DNA of 64,000 nt from NCBI GenBank assembly GCA_947561585.1, contig CANNZV010001441.1, forward strand, positions 90,129-154,128, in the 5' to 3' direction. The notes beneath the pieces are model-generated. The model made no database searches and was not told where the DNA came from. It saw nothing but the letters and a program-made list of their open reading frames with translations. This DNA is from Caprella mutica. Lineage: Eukaryota; Arthropoda; Malacostraca; Amphipoda; Caprellidae. Positions 34,697-47,146 of the stretch are shown one piece after another; within the stretch, counting starts at the first letter, position 1; each line of letters starts with the position of its first letter. Both the position numbers and the translations under genes were made by a program.

Positions 34697-35840
34697 TTAA
34701 ACCACCTGTAATTCAACAGGTGGTTGAATTATGGGAAGTTCATTAGCAAGGTTGTCTTCGTCTGAATCTCCTGAAGGTGCCGTGCTGCCAATGGAGTGGA
34801 TTGTAATATTTGGATCAATGAGCCACTTATGTGTCTTTGATTCATCAAAGATCACATCTCTGGAATAGAAAATTCTTTTAGTTTTAATATCATACAGCCA
34901 ATATCCCTTAGTAACTGATCCATATCCTAGTAAGCAGCAAACTTTTGCTTTTGGATCTATCTTCTTTCTCTCATCATGTGAGATATGTACATAAGAAGTA
35001 CATCCGAATACTCGGAGATGTTTTACATTAGGTTTCCTATTGTTTAGTGCTTCATATGGAGTTTTACCTAAGAAAGGGTTTATACATCTGTTTCTAATAT
35101 AAGTGGCAGTAGCCAGAGCTTCAGCCCAAAAGTCATTCTCAATATCTGAATCTGAAATCATACATCTTACTACTTCAATTATAGTTCAATTAAATCTTTC
35201 TGCTACTCCATTTTGCTGTGGAGGTTTCGAAAGAGATTTTTCATGAGTGATGCCTTCTTTCGTTAAAAATGATTCAAACTTATTTGAGGTATATTCTCCT
35301 CCATTATCTGAACGCAATGTCTTAATTTTTCGTTCATTATGTTTCTCTACCATTACTTTCCATTCAACAAATTTCTCAAATACGTCTATTTTATTTGCTA
35401 TTACATATTCCCATGTATTACGCGTTGCATGGTCAAAAAAAATACAAAGTATGAGCAATTACCCATTGATGATGGGGTAATTTTACCACATACATCTGAA
35501 TGAATCAAATCAAGAGGTTTAAGATTTTTCCTCCCTCCTATCGGAAATGAGCACTTATGAATTTTCCCATTACAGCAGTGTTTACAAACACCTTCTATCG
35601 CATTTAGTTTAATATTCAAACCTATTACTAGATCCTTTCGGATCATTTTACACATATTATCCCTCCCTAAATGACCGAACCTTTCTATGCCATAACATAT
35701 CATTCAATTTATTTGAATCAACAGATATCACAGCTGTATGAACTATAACATTTAATACATATAGTTCACCAACACAGTTGGCAACAGTAATTAGTTCTCC
35801 TTTATCATGAATTTTACAATAATTATTATCAAACGTAACC
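34697..35840 (-). pseudogene. Copia GAG-pre-integrase and integrase
   Basis: The minus strand reads SNKLNDMLWHRK, then RFGHLGRDNMCKMIRKDLV, CKHCCNGKIHKCSFP, PLDLIHSDVCGKITPSSMG, TLRSDNGGEYTSNKFESFL, KSLSKPPQQNGVAERFN, and further on WAEALATATYIRNRC, LRVFGCTSYVHI and CCLLGYGSVTKGYWLYD. The zinc-binding H-H-C-C and the integrase D and E are recognisable. Several frameshifts split it (near 35190, 35440 and 35690). Confidence 0.88.
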
Positions 35841-36585
35841 GATTTATTATTACAGGCATCCCCCGCATTAGATACTAAATCACGACTCAGTTTAGTTACC
35901 AAACGGTAACTAAAGCGAATGAAAGTAACAAGAAATTTATAATTTTCACTCCTTGATTTAGACCTCATTTTTTATGAGTTAGCTATAGAATGAAAATTTA
36001 TTATTAGTGTAAAATGTATATAAGCATATTAATAATAATATGCAGTCTTTCATTGTTTGTGAATGTGATGAAAAAGTTTAAAGCTGTGAACTCTCAACTC
36101 AGTATAGTTGAGTAATTACTAGATACTTAGATTTCTATAATTATTGTGCTACATTTAACAAACAGTAACTTTTTGCTCTATGAAATATTTTTGGTAGTAG
36201 GGTACTAAGTTCCAAGTTATTAATTTGTTCTACAATTTCAGACACATCAGAAAAGAAAGAAAGAAAAAATTCTAATTGGTGTCATGGATACCAATTGAAA
36301 TAAAAGTTAAATAATGATTATTATACAAAGATTTTTACGTGTTCGAAAATATTAAACCGTGCGATAACACGGAACTTTCCCTACAATGGGACATGTTAAA
36401 TTTCTGAACCAATTCCTTCTGATAACCTTATCTGGATTATAATTTTGATGTTTTTTTAGTTACTGTGAAATAATCACAGAATATTGTCTTCGTTCTCTAT
36501 GTCTACGAACGGTTCTTATTTTGAATCATAACACGAAATAAGGATCATTTTTACTAAAGTGAGTTGTAATTAAAGCGAGGTTTGC
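35841..36585. mobile_element. Repeat inserted in copia, related to the 43.6-46.3 kb repeat
   Basis: Copia coding stops after SVSRITSTG (about 36590) and resumes at VTFDNNYC (about 35840), so this segment is foreign. Its ends look like gapped inverted repeats (CCCGCATTAG and CCTCGCTTTAATT with a shared ACTCA[G/C]TTTAG). The middle (about 36140-36440), including ACCAATTGAAATAAAAGTTA, also occurs near 44570 and 45963. Boundaries are approximate and no target duplication is clear. Confidence 0.55.
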
Positions 36586-36634
36586 CTGTGCTGGTTATTC
36601 TAGAAACTGATAGCAAATTAAAAGCTAACTGAGG

Positions 36635-37325
36635 TAGGGATGGGACGATACCATATTTTCGCCGATACCGATACTTTACAAAATTAACCGATACCGATTC
36701 TTGCCGATACCTATACTTGCAGTTTTTAAAAGTCTATATTTATAAAACTCATTGATACTCGATGAGTTATTAAGTATCAATTATTCTTGTAAGTTTTATA
36801 AAGTTCTAACTCAAAACTAACTCAGTAATGCTCTATCATTGTAGTATATAACATGAAGTGATTTACATATTTCACATTAATTAAAATACATAGATATTAA
36901 ATAGATAAATTTTCTGATGTGTGTTGTCATCCTGTGGTACTTCTAATAAATAGGTGCAAAAATTCTTATCTTAAATTTATAGTCAGACTCAAAAACCTAT
37001 TGGTAGATTCCGTATATACTTTCAAAAATTTATTAATAATGTCATGCATGTCATAATAAATAAATAAAAATTACACTTAAAACTCTAGTAGGTAGTTGGT
37101 CAATTATTGGATTGGTACTTATAATGAATTTTTAATTATTTATTTCATTTATGGCTATAGAATAATAGAAATTTAATGAAAAAGAAAATTTATGAAATGA
37201 AGAAAATTCAAATAATCATACAAGTATCGGCCGATACTTTTCAATATATGCTGATACCGATACCATTGCCGATACTCCTAAAAAATGCCAATACTTGCCT
37301 ATACCGATATTTCGTCCCATCCCTA
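36635..37325. mobile_element. hAT-type MITE, 691 bp, with exact 8-bp duplication
   Basis: The 8-bp repeat AACTGAGG lies at 36627-36634 and 37326-37333. The ends are TAGGGATGGGACGATA and its inverse TTTCGTCCCATCCCTA, with subterminal CGATACCGATA repeats on both sides. Removing it joins the copia text HVPQ directly to LAFNLLSVSR in frame, which confirms the boundaries. No coding capacity. Eight-bp duplications are characteristic of hAT elements. Confidence 0.9.
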
Positions 37326-37333
37326 AACTGAGG

Positions 37334-38358
37334 CACATGCTGAACATTGGTCAGTGGGCATGTTCTACTTTTACCCCCTGGTATTTTAAGATTAACAGCA
37401 ATATTACCCACAGCCGTAGCTTGTAAACTAGACCCGTTTCCTACTTTTACAGTTATAGGTTTTTCTAGTTGTACGAAGTTTGAACATAATGAGTCATCCC
37501 CACTCATGAGCTGTAGCTCCAGAATCTGAAATCCAAGGATTATCCCCAGTATCTTTGCTACAGAGAGCACTAGCATAAAGAGTTCTATCCTCCACTATAT
37601 TAGCCTGAGACTTGAACTGTTTCGCTGGTATGTAATTCTTGTGCTTGAAACAGTTCTTTTTCATGTGACCAACTTTATTGCAAAAGAAACAAATAATACT
37701 CTGCTTGCTTTTCACTGAATCTGAAACAGCAGCTCTGTTCAATTCTACACTTAATGCTCTGTTTACATTATTTGAATCTAATGTACTTAACTTTAATGCT
37801 TCACGTTTGAGATTTTCAGCAACTGTATACCAAGATGGTACAGTTGCTTGTGATTCCAATGCTGTGACAATCACATCGAACTGAGTAGGTAGTGAGGAGA
37901 GTAAACAGATGACTTGATCTTCATTACTCACTGCTTCATCCAAAACAGCAAGTTCTTGAAAGATTTCTGAGAATTCCTTCAAATGAGCTTGAAGGTTGTC
38001 TTCTGATGTGAGCTTGAGGTTGAAAAATCCTCTTCAGTCTCAATTTATTAGACCATGTATTTGCCTGAAATACATTTTGTAGAGAATTCCAAACAGTCAC
38101 TGGGTTATCAGGTTCACCAACTATAAATAATTGGTGGGTTGATATAGATAACACAAGACTAGCTAACGCCTTATTTTTCCTTGTGTTAAATGCATCCCGG
38201 ATAGCCTGAGTTTCTGAATCAGCATAAGCCCTCTCTGTCCCATCAACTATTGACATTAATCCTTCTCTAAGTAGATACATTTTAACCTGTACCTTCCAAG
38301 TAGGATAATTGTTTTCAGTTAATGGGGTAATCCCCAAGAATTTATCACTAGCCATCAT
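37334..38358 (-). pseudogene. Copia gag and protease
   Basis: The minus strand starts at ATG 38358: KFLGITPLTENNYPTWKVQV, a typical copia gag start. It continues to VWNSLQNVF and, after a frame change near 37990, DEAVSNEDQVICLLSSLP, the zinc knuckle CFFCNKVGHMKKNC and WISDSGATAHE, the copia protease motif (D-S-G-A-T-x-H). Then come VKVGNGSSLQATAVGNI and CPLTNVQHVPQ, after which the hAT MITE interrupts. Frameshifts disable it. Confidence 0.88.
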
Positions 38359-38749
38359 ATGAAAACAATTGACACTTAATTTATAGGAGATTTATACTTC
38401 AATGTAACTAAAAACAAGTTACCACTATGCTTTAACCTCTTAGAATTATATACACAAGTTGGCTAAGCATACATCTAACTACTGATATATTTGTAGCAAT
38501 TTTTGTAAATTATTCATGAAGAATAAAATACAACTTGAGTTGAAATGCTATATAAATAAATCCTGTTTTCATAGCAAAAAAAATAATCACTTTAGAAAAT
38601 TCACTGTATATTATCAACAATGCTATTTTTAATCTTTACACTTTAATAAATAACCATTCAAGTTTTTCTATACTTAACAGGTTATCTCACTTTGTAAAAA
38701 CGTTTCTCTGAGCCCATAACCATTGATAAAACATAGGTTAAATGAACAG

Positions 38750-39026
38750 TGGTTATTACAAGTTAAAAAGTATAAGTTTATTATAAGTGATTAATATAGG
38801 TGATCGCTCTGCGATGCACTGCAGACAACTGACACCAGTATGATTAAACATGGCACTTATATAATGCTAAACAGAAAACAAATATACAACACGAGTCATA
38901 GCTAGAACCAGGAAATGTCATCATAAGACAATTATGCTGAGCTGGTAATATTATAAAATACATTAGCTAAACACAACAAATGAATAAATAAACAAAACAA
39001 AGTGTGACTATATTAATACAGTTACA
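38750..39026 (-). repeat. Copia 5' LTR
   Basis: About 277 bp, TG...CA bounded, homologous to 32779-33057. The LTR edge toward gag is uncertain by some bases because the two copies diverge there. The candidate half-tRNA primer site lies 28 bp inside that edge. Confidence 0.82.
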
Positions 39027-39104
39027 ATTATCTTCATTTACAGGTTTAGGAACAAGTTTTTATAGTTTTTGTTCATTTAATTTTAAATTCAATTGTATAT
39101 CAAC

Positions 39105-39980
39105 ACTAATTTTCAGAGCTTACAATATATGCAGCAATAATTTTAACTTTCACAAGGAATTACATTTTTCAGTCATTTTTTAGAAATAATGGTTTTTGTA
39201 CTAATTTTTTAGAAAGACAGTTTAACAAATGTTTAGCCAAATTTCAAAACAAACAAATAATAAACCAGAGTCACCGACCAGCACGAACGATATATTTTAT
39301 GTTTCTCTTCCATATTTCGGAAAGCAATCTGAAAATTTAAAACATGACATTTTAAAAGTTTTTAATAAGTTTTTTCAATCTGTTTCTTTTAAAATAGTTT
39401 TAGTTAACAAATTTACAATAGGATCATTTTTTAATTTCAAAGAAAAGCTTCCGCTTTGCATGCTCTCTTCCGTTGTGTATCACTTTAGTTGCGGGCAGTG
39501 CCCGTCTGATTGCGTGGGCATGACGTCACGTAATCTTTATATGCGGATAGCAGAGCATGCAGGGCGGAGCTAGAGAACCAATAATATTTTAGCATCTCCA
39601 CCTCATTCATCCATTAGATACCATACTGAACAGTGTAATAGTGCAATTTACATAGAAGATTTTAAGATTTTAAACTCTACCTCAAATAGTTCAGACTTAA
39701 AAATTTTAGAATCTCTTTACATTTTTAAAAGCAAACCTTCATTAAACCTCCAGAATAGTTCATTCCCTCTTTTAATTGTAGATATCTGATTTTCATCATT
39801 TTTTTTATATATTGTTTTTTTTATTATCTTCATTTTATCATTTCTCTTTCACTTTTAAATTTTTTGATCTTTTCTTTTATCTCCAATAAATTTTGTATAA
39901 CTTTTTTAAACTCATTACAGATTCATACTTTGATAATGATTCATGTACTGAATCAAAACGTCAGATTTTATATACTATGA
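39105..39980 (+). pseudogene. Penelope-like element 3' part with GIY-YIG endonuclease
   Basis: The plus strand encodes FFRNNGF (other frame), then the open stretch 39229-39573 with LPLCMLSSVVYHFSCGQCPS and VGMTSRNLYMRIAEHAG. After a TAG at 39571-39573 it continues YHTEQCNSA, FKILNSTSNSSDLKILES and KPSLNLQNSSFPLL. This is the Penelope C-terminus: Y-x-I/F-x-C.C, G-x-T-x-R-x-L..R..EH, then E-S-L-x-I..KP-x-L-N. The reverse transcriptase proper is missing. A GATTCATGTACTGAATC hairpin followed by AAAACGTC (39938-39962) resembles the hammerhead-like end motif of these elements. Confidence 0.75.
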
Positions 39981-40314
39981 AAATTTTAACTTTGTTTTTA
40001 GCCTTCTTCATTTTAAAATTGTGCAGAATTCCTATAAATTTTATTCAATATACAACAAAATGTTGATGGATCAGTCAAATTACTGGAAATTTATGGTGGA
40101 TTTTTTCAGCTTTTCCAAGAAGTCAGTGGAATTGTATGCACCAAATACAGACTGGGCTGATCCACCAGCATTTTCCTCATTTAGCCACCGAAAATTAATG
40201 GTATCATAGGAATAAATAGATATAAATATACCGACTTTAATAGAATATAATTTCAAAGGGGGAAAATTCCACTAACAAGTAGCTACATGGAATTTACCAT
40301 GAAATATAAACTGG
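39981..40314. other. Unassigned, MITE-like fragments
   Basis: It holds GGATCAG/CTGATCC and TTCCAC/GTGGAA short inverted pairs and an ATGGAATTTACCAT palindrome-like motif near 40288 that also occurs (as ATCATGGTAAATTCCA) near 32652. No ORF of note. Confidence 0.35.
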
Positions 40315-40490
40315 AGCAAGTAAAGTTAACCGACCAAAAATGAAGCTGGTAAAGATAACGGACCAGAAATGAAGCTGGTAAAGATAACTGACCAGAAATG
40401 AAGCTGGTAAAGATAACGGACCAGAAATTATGCTAGTAAAGATAATGGACCAGAAAATAAGATAGTGAAGATAACGGACCAAAATACATT
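40315..40490 (+). repeat. About 30-bp minisatellite, 5-6 units
   Basis: Tandem units of the form GAAGCTGGTAAAGATAACGG followed by ACCAGAAAT, with increasing divergence toward the right. The minus-strand open frame through it is only the repeat. Confidence 0.8.
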
Positions 40491-42129
40491 TTTTAGTTTA
40501 AAAAAAATATTTGCTCTTGTATTTTATAAAAATACAACCTTATGAATGATAATATCAATGATTATACATTAATTTTGCATATTTTATTAATTGAAAGAAT
40601 TGATAAGAAAACTTGATCCATTTTGAAAAATAGAAAAAAATTCTTTTTAAATTAGTGTTGGGACGATACCAAAAAATTTAATGATTCCGATTCTATCCAA
40701 ATTAACCTATTCCTGATACGATTCTCGATGCGATTCCCGATTACTAGTTTAGTGGGCTAGATATTTAGCTACCTAATGATACCTTATACCAAAAACCATA
40801 TTAAATATTCAATTTATTAATAATTCCACAAGTTAACTTGGACTTTGTAGTGTTTATGTTTAAATGTAGGGACAAGAGGCTGAAACTTATATGATAAAGT
40901 CAGAAATGTTTCATTGAAACTCTTTTCTCTTTAACACCTTAGTTTATATTTTATTGAATAATCATTTAATTCATACTTTTCAAAAAAAAACCTCAATGAT
41001 ATTGTAAGATTAACAGAGTTACGTGATTTTCCCTTCATTGAAAATTTACTACTGCTCCCTATGGAAATTTTGCAACATAAACTAAGTTGATTGTTAAACT
41101 ATTGGAAGTCTGGAAATATATTTAATTTAATTGAAATTACTGTACAAGATATTTAACTAGACAATCTAGTTACTAACTAGTAACTTATTAGGCAGTAAAG
41201 TATTGTGTTTGACCATATCTAGTAATAGCTACTTAGTTTGTTTTAAGTTATACTTATTACCGCATTACATATAATACACAGTAAATTTGTGCTTTAGGTC
41301 CGCCTCTGATTTTCGATATTTTGACAATTTATATAGGTTAAAGGAGCAATTTTAAAACGTTTTCAGAAATGCCATTTGTTGTGAAAACTCTTCGTTTTCT
41401 TGATACAGCGCATCTACGTTTCCGATAGGTTAGGTTAAGTTTTGGGGTTTGGAAAGGTATATTTGCAGTTTATTTCAGATATAACATCACAAATACGTAT
41501 ATTGTTCGCATTTCCTTCCTGTATGTTACTCAGTCAACATATCAGAACACAGTTCATAGAATACTATAGTTGTGAAGAGCCTATGTGCATGCATAAAGGT
41601 CAAAACTGTGCTGCCCGAGTGACGTAGGTGCCAGTATCGGTATAAAAAGCAGAGTAGGGCCATGTGCTACGGCACTCTAGACTTGCTCATCATAATTTCC
41701 CCAGTGTTGAAGCAAAGAAAGATGCATATCATTATGTATAAAAAAAAACATGCATCCCTCCCCACCTCTCCACATATAGAAAGCAATATGACTGGGTAAG
41801 CTTGAATATTTGAAGCTCATATTATTTTTATTTTTGTCAAATATAGAATTAAAAAATCTATTTAAAAAATTTATATTTAAATATATTTTCAAGTTAGCTA
41901 TTTACAAAAAGACATTATACAATCAAGGTGAAAACCATTCCATTAAAAATCTTTTTATTGTTAATATCATTTTTCTTATACCTAGTTCATTTGAATATTT
42001 CATTCTTATTTTTGTATATTTAATATACTATAATTTCTATACATACATATATATATTTCTATATTTCACTCTCACAATACACACTTTTCATTCTAATTTT
42101 CTAAATTCACTAACAGATCTCTCTATACC
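40491..42129. other. Unassigned; one hAT-like end
   Basis: At 40657 GTGTTGGGACGATACC followed by GATTCCGATTCTATCC resembles the left end of the hAT MITE at 36635. No right partner is visible. Nothing else is recognisable up to 42129. Confidence 0.4.
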
Positions 42130-42230
42130 AGTGGTTCCCAAACTTTTCAAAATATTTTACATGGCGGTCCCTTTGAATATATTTTTCAAATCAGGGTCCC
42201 CAGAAGTGATAAATATATGGTAGGTATGAC
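42130..42230 (+). mobile_element. hAT-type MITE end (CAGTGGTTCCCAAACTTTT)
   Basis: CAGTGGTTCCCAAACTTTTC at 42129, followed by GGCGGTCC and GGGTCCCC, is the typical terminal sequence of hAT non-autonomous elements in animals. The opposite end was not found nearby, so it is truncated or divergent. Confidence 0.55.
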
Positions 42231-42884
42231 TAATATCCTTCACTGAAAATATATATAAACAGTGGTAAAAGTTAAGAAGATCGTCGCCATTATTACAAGA
42301 CTTTAATTTTATTATGCATCTTATTTTTTTTTAATATGATACACATAAAACATCGAATGGGGAATATTTTTTGTTCATGGTAAAAGCAAAACTTCTTCAT
42401 CGAAAACGACATTCAGAAGAAAATGTGATAGCTAAGTAGAGAAGGGGTGCAAGAATTGTACCTCTTACGTTGCAGAAAGACTTGTGCAACAAAATAAGGG
42501 ACATTTATTTCAAAATTCCTCCTTTGGAATTGAAAAAAAACTCTTATAGTTTCTCCTGAAAAGTACTACTTACTGTCTTTTTTTATTAGAGTTAAACTGT
42601 ATTTCCACCGTCAATTTTTGACGTAAAATTATATGATGGTTATCTTTGGATGCATAAAAACTTGGACAACAACGTGAAGTCTACTATATTTTGAAATTGT
42701 CTTCCATCTAAAGTTATGACGTCACAAGTACGGAATATTCGGAAGTGTTTTGAATTTTATAATTTTGAAAAATTACACCACTCATTTGCCCAAGTCTTTG
42801 TGCATACGTTGGTACAGATATCATCACTAGAGCCCGGATTTCCAGTTCATATGCCATAAACGCTTTTTTGACCATAAAAATAAA

Positions 42885-43000
42885 GTTTTATAGCGTTTAT
42901 AGCATAAACGCTATTTTGACTATAAAAGCTATTTTGAATATAAAAGCTATTTTGACTATAAAAGCTATTTTGACTATAAAAGCTATTTTGACTAGAAATT
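42885..43000 (+). repeat. 18-bp tandem repeat (TATTTTGACTATAAAAGC)
   Basis: About five units, the last four nearly perfect, preceded by diverged ones (CATAAACGC.TTTTTGACC). A CTAGAGCCCGGATTTCCAG motif just upstream (42829) resembles a hAT-type end, so the array may lie within a MITE. The region to 43560 shows nothing more. Confidence 0.75.
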
Positions 43001-43560
43001 AAAAGATAAAACTTTTAATTATGGTATAAACGACTATAAAAACTGTGATAAACCATCCTTTACGAGCACAATATATTTGTAACATATTATATTATTGATA
43101 AATTAAACATGCAAGAGGCATTTAAATTAGTTTGCCATTTCATCCACATTTTTTATAGTAATATTCCATAGAAAACGTACAAGCATAATTATTGGTAAAT
43201 TAAACTGAATTGGAAAATGAATAAATCACTACTCAATACAGTATAATAGTATGTAGTTTCCTTGAATAAATAGAATAATACATGAAGAATGAAGATATAC
43301 CCAATAAAATAAAAATATGGTATTTATATATTGTGACCGGTTAATTTCGCTCTTTTCGTACAAATGTTACTTTGAGCATACACATTTCTGAACGTCATAG
43401 TTTATTGAGTGCTTATGTTGTAAAAACCAAGCATGCCCAAAGTGAAACGACATGAAACTGTTTTGATGTTGAAATTAGCTTTTCAAAATTGAAAATAATT
43501 TTAAGTGAAAAGAGACTAATCGTTACAGCTGTAAATGTCAATAAAATGTTGGTAATTTCA

Positions 43561-46330
43561 CCTAATAATGACTCTGTATAACCTCTCTTCCGACATCGAA
43601 TACCAGTAACAAATTAGACATGGTGACATCAAGTAGATATCAATCCGATATCCGTTTGCACCGCTAAACCGCATCATATTAAGTATATTTGGCATCGAAG
43701 CGATACCGCTAAAACAGCGTTGAATAGAAAGATAAATTATTATTACGACATCTAACATACATAGGGATTCTGCATCGAACAGACGCCTAATTATATATCT
43801 AATATGCTTCGAAACGATATCCACTTGCATGCAATAAATAAGTAAATTAAAATTGAAAACTCTTACTTCATTGATATAACGTATTGTACGTTTAGGTGCA
43901 TATCAATTTGATTTATGTTACATAATGTTATATATAAATTGAATGGGAAGAAATGAAGTGATGTGTCCGGGTATCGTTCGTGGGTCTATAGTCCGTCCTC
44001 GTGCCAACAGCCCTGCCACTTTGCCACCGTGGATGCATTTTACTATAAAAAAAATTTGATAATTAAGCGACCCGAAGATACTTAAAGAAATTTTAAAGTC
44101 AATAGAACAATACAGGCAAGCACCGCTTTTATAACCAAAATCACAACTTATTCTTATTTCAAATAATTATGAGTTGGTCAAATTTTTATATAATTGTAAC
44201 TCCATAAATATTTCGTTCTCTATGAGTTCAAATTAAAGAAAATGTTTTGAGGCCACGACTTAGAATACAGATGAAAGCTCTGTGATGAAAGTTCAAAGTA
44301 ATGAATGCATTAATTAAAATTTGACCATAAACTAACTCTCACTCAGTAAATAAAGGTCATAATAGTTGAGTAATTAGTTTGACATTTTGACTTATATAAT
44401 TTTGTTATATAAAACAGGAATTTTGTGCTCTGTGAAATAATTTTAGCAATACAGTATATGTTCCAAGTTATTGATAGGGTATATATTTTCGAACACGTGA
44501 TAAAGGAAAATATAATAATTATTATTTAACTATTATTGAATTAGTAACATAATAGCTGAAGGTATGATACCAATTGAAATAAAAGTTAAATAATGATTAT
44601 TATATATAGATTTATTGAGTCCGATTACCACTTTAAGTTTAATTATCTATAATGTGAATCACTGAATTTTAATCGTCTCATTTGCAGCTTTTGGCACTAG
44701 GTGAAAGCTCAAGTTATCGGATATGGGGTTCCGCATAATTTACGTAGAAAAATTATTTATGTAATGATTTTTATTTCTAATCTTGTATTTAACGTACTGG
44801 TATCATGGATGCCAATTCAAGTAAGAATTGAATAATGATATTTATTATATTTATTTCTTACATATTCGAAAATGGGGAACTATCCGATAACACAGAATTT
44901 ACTTCAAAATGGAACGTGTTAAATAGCCTCTACCCAGCAAACATGAATGTATCTATTCGATGTCTAAACGACTCTGTATAACCTCTCTTCCGACATCGAA
45001 TACCAGTAACAGATTAGACATGGTGACATCAAGTAGACATCAATCCGATATCCATTTGCACCGCTAAACCGCATCATATCAAGTATATTTGGCATCGATG
45101 CGATACCGTTATAACAGCGTTGAATAGAAAGATAAATTACGACATCCAACATACATAGGGATTCTGCATCGAACAGACGTCAAATTATATATCTAATATG
45201 CTTCGAAACGATATCCACTTGCATCCAATAAATAAATTAATTAAAATTGAAAACTCTTACTTCATTGATATAACGTACTGTAAGTTTAGGTTCATATCAA
45301 TTTGATTAATGTTACATGAAGTTATTGATGTAAATTAAATGGGAAGAAATGAAGTGATGTGTCCGGGTTTCGATCGTGGGTCCATCCGTCCTCGTGCTTG
45401 TACCTCTGTCACATTGCCACCGTGGATGCATTTTACTATGAAAATTTGTTGATATTAAATGACCTGGAGATACCTAAAGATATTTTAAAGTGAATAGAAC
45501 AATACAGACAAGCACCGCTTTTATAACCAAAATCACAACTTATTTTTATTATAAATAGTAATGAGTTGGTCAAATTTTTATATGATTGTAACTCCTTAAC
45601 TTTCGTTCTCTATGAGTTCAAATTAAAGAAAATGTTTTGAGGCCACGACTTAGAATACAGATGAAAGCTCTGTGATGAAACTTCAAAGTAATGAATGCAT
45701 TAATTAAAATTTGACCATAGATTAACTCTCACTCAGTAAATATAGGTCATAATAGCTGAGTAATTAGTCTGATATTTTGACTTGTATAATTGTGTTTCAT
45801 TGAACAAACAGGAATTTTGTGCTCTGTGAAATATTTTTAGCAGTAGGGTGTATGTTCCAAGTTATTAATAGGGTCTATATTTTCGAACACGTGATAAAGG
45901 AAAATATAATAATTATTATTTAACTACTATTCAATTAGTAACAAAATAGCTGAAGGTATGATACCAATTGAAATAAAAATTAAATAATGATTATTATATA
46001 TAGATTTATTGAGTCCGATTACCACTTTAAGTTTAATTATCTATAATGTAAATCACTGAATTTTAATCGTCTCATTTGCAGCTTTTGGCTCTAGGTGAAA
46101 GTTCAAGTTATCGGATATGGGGTTCCGCATTTTACGTAGAAAAATTATTTATGTAATGATTTCTATTTCTAAACTTGTATTTTACGTACTGGTATCATGG
46201 AATAATGATTTTACGTACATTGAATAATGATAATTATTATATTTATTTCTTACATATTCGAAAATGGGGAACTGTCTGATAACACAGAATTTACTTTAAA
46301 ATGGAACGTGTTAAATAGCCCATCAACTTT
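43561..46330. repeat. Tandem duplication, two copies, period 1400 bp
   Basis: 43561-44960 and 44961-46330 are near-identical over their length (for example GACTCTGTATAACCTCTCTTCC at 43570 and 44970, and the GAAGAAATGAAGTGATGTGTCCGG blocks). They differ by substitutions and small indels. The only open frame, a 62-90 codon minus-strand stretch, appears in both and looks incidental. The right copy lies within the TIR element 44933-47416; the left copy has lost its outer end. Confidence 0.85.
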
Positions 46331-46374
46331 TAATTATTTACGTTTAGTAGAGGTTTAACGTCTGCTTCGGAACC

Positions 46375-46650
46375 AAAAGCCATGTCGCTGACTTCAAAAG
46401 GAAATGAAATACAAGGGACTGGAAGAAGCAGTCAGAAAGGAAAGTGGCTACATGGACAAAGTCACGACGCTCATGGATGCTGTCACTTACCGAGTAATGT
46501 GACAAAATGGTCACAAGCACCGGTTGCTGCAATCAAGAATGAAAAAGGGACGAACCTACCTAACACAAAATCTAAGACCTCGTACGTAATTGTGGAGCAT
46601 AACTCTAGCGCTATCCTCTAAAATTGCATGGAGAATTAAAAACAACACTA
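46375..46650 (+). repeat. Dispersed repeat segment, inverted partner at 52025-52330
   Basis: It contains ACAAGGGACTGGAAGAAGCA, GTCAGAAAGGAAAGTGGCT, AAATCTAAGACCTCGTA and GAGCATAACTCTAGCGCTAT. The reverse complement of each lies in order at 52025-52330 with about 80 percent identity by eye. Open frames of 60-80 codons exist, but stops differ between the copies. I see no function. Confidence 0.7.
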
Positions 46651-47146
46651 TACACATGGTAAACATAAAATAGACAATACATAATCCAAATTACAACAGT
46701 TTTGGTTCCCAAGGGACGCCACCCCACTTCTCTTCCATTCATCAAAGACAGCTTCAGGAACCCCTCGGGGCTTATTATAAGCAGTTTATAATAGATTCAA
46801 ACCAATAAATGCACTGGCCATCGAAAAATCACTTGATTGGTTATCTCTTTCATTTTCACGGTAGTGGAGGAACAATATTCAACAACCGATGCTCCAGTTT
46901 CGCATACTTTACGTTAATCCAGTGTACAATCGCACTAGCGTGCTAATGCCCGATCGTACCTTAATTTACAACTGCCGTAGTCCCCTATAAGTGTATTATT
47001 TAGTGGGTATAGTTTAAACTCTAAAGGGAGCACAACGTACGTTATATAGAAAGATACAATTCAATTGAATAGAAATACTTCCTACGTTTCTATACGTATT
47101 ATAAAACAGGAAGATAAGAAAATAAATTTCCATATTTGAAACGATT

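Larger units (their letters stand above)
32779..39026 (-). mobile_element. Decayed Ty1/copia LTR retrotransposon with nested insertions
   Basis: It is bounded by two related LTRs (32779-33057 and 38750-39026). Reading on the minus strand from the right: gag, protease, integrase, RT, RNase H, the copia order. A polypurine tract GAGAAGGAGAT precedes the 3' LTR (left one). A candidate primer site GGTTATGGGCTCAGAG (minus strand, 38706-38721) resembles the half-tRNA primer site of Drosophila copia. The bases outside the two LTRs do not match as a target duplication. The LTRs differ by several substitutions and indels, so the insertion is old. Confidence 0.88.

Noticed and set aside
35841..36000. 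N-terminal extension of the copia integrase ORF reading through MRSKSRSENY
   Set aside because: That part lies in the inserted repeat. The copia text resumes only at about VTFDNNYC.
41410..41660. Plus-strand ORF and TATAAAAAGC box
   Set aside because: The ORF has no family resemblance and no splice context. An isolated TATA-like box in AT-rich DNA is expected by chance.
41810..42223. 137-codon ORF rich in Phe, Ile, Tyr and Lys
   Set aside because: Its composition mirrors the AT-rich DNA, and its end overlaps a hAT MITE terminus, so it is not a membrane protein gene.
43558..45152. Two similar minus-strand ORFs (90 and 62 codons)
   Set aside because: They are the same incidental frame in the two copies of the tandem duplication; length is not conserved.
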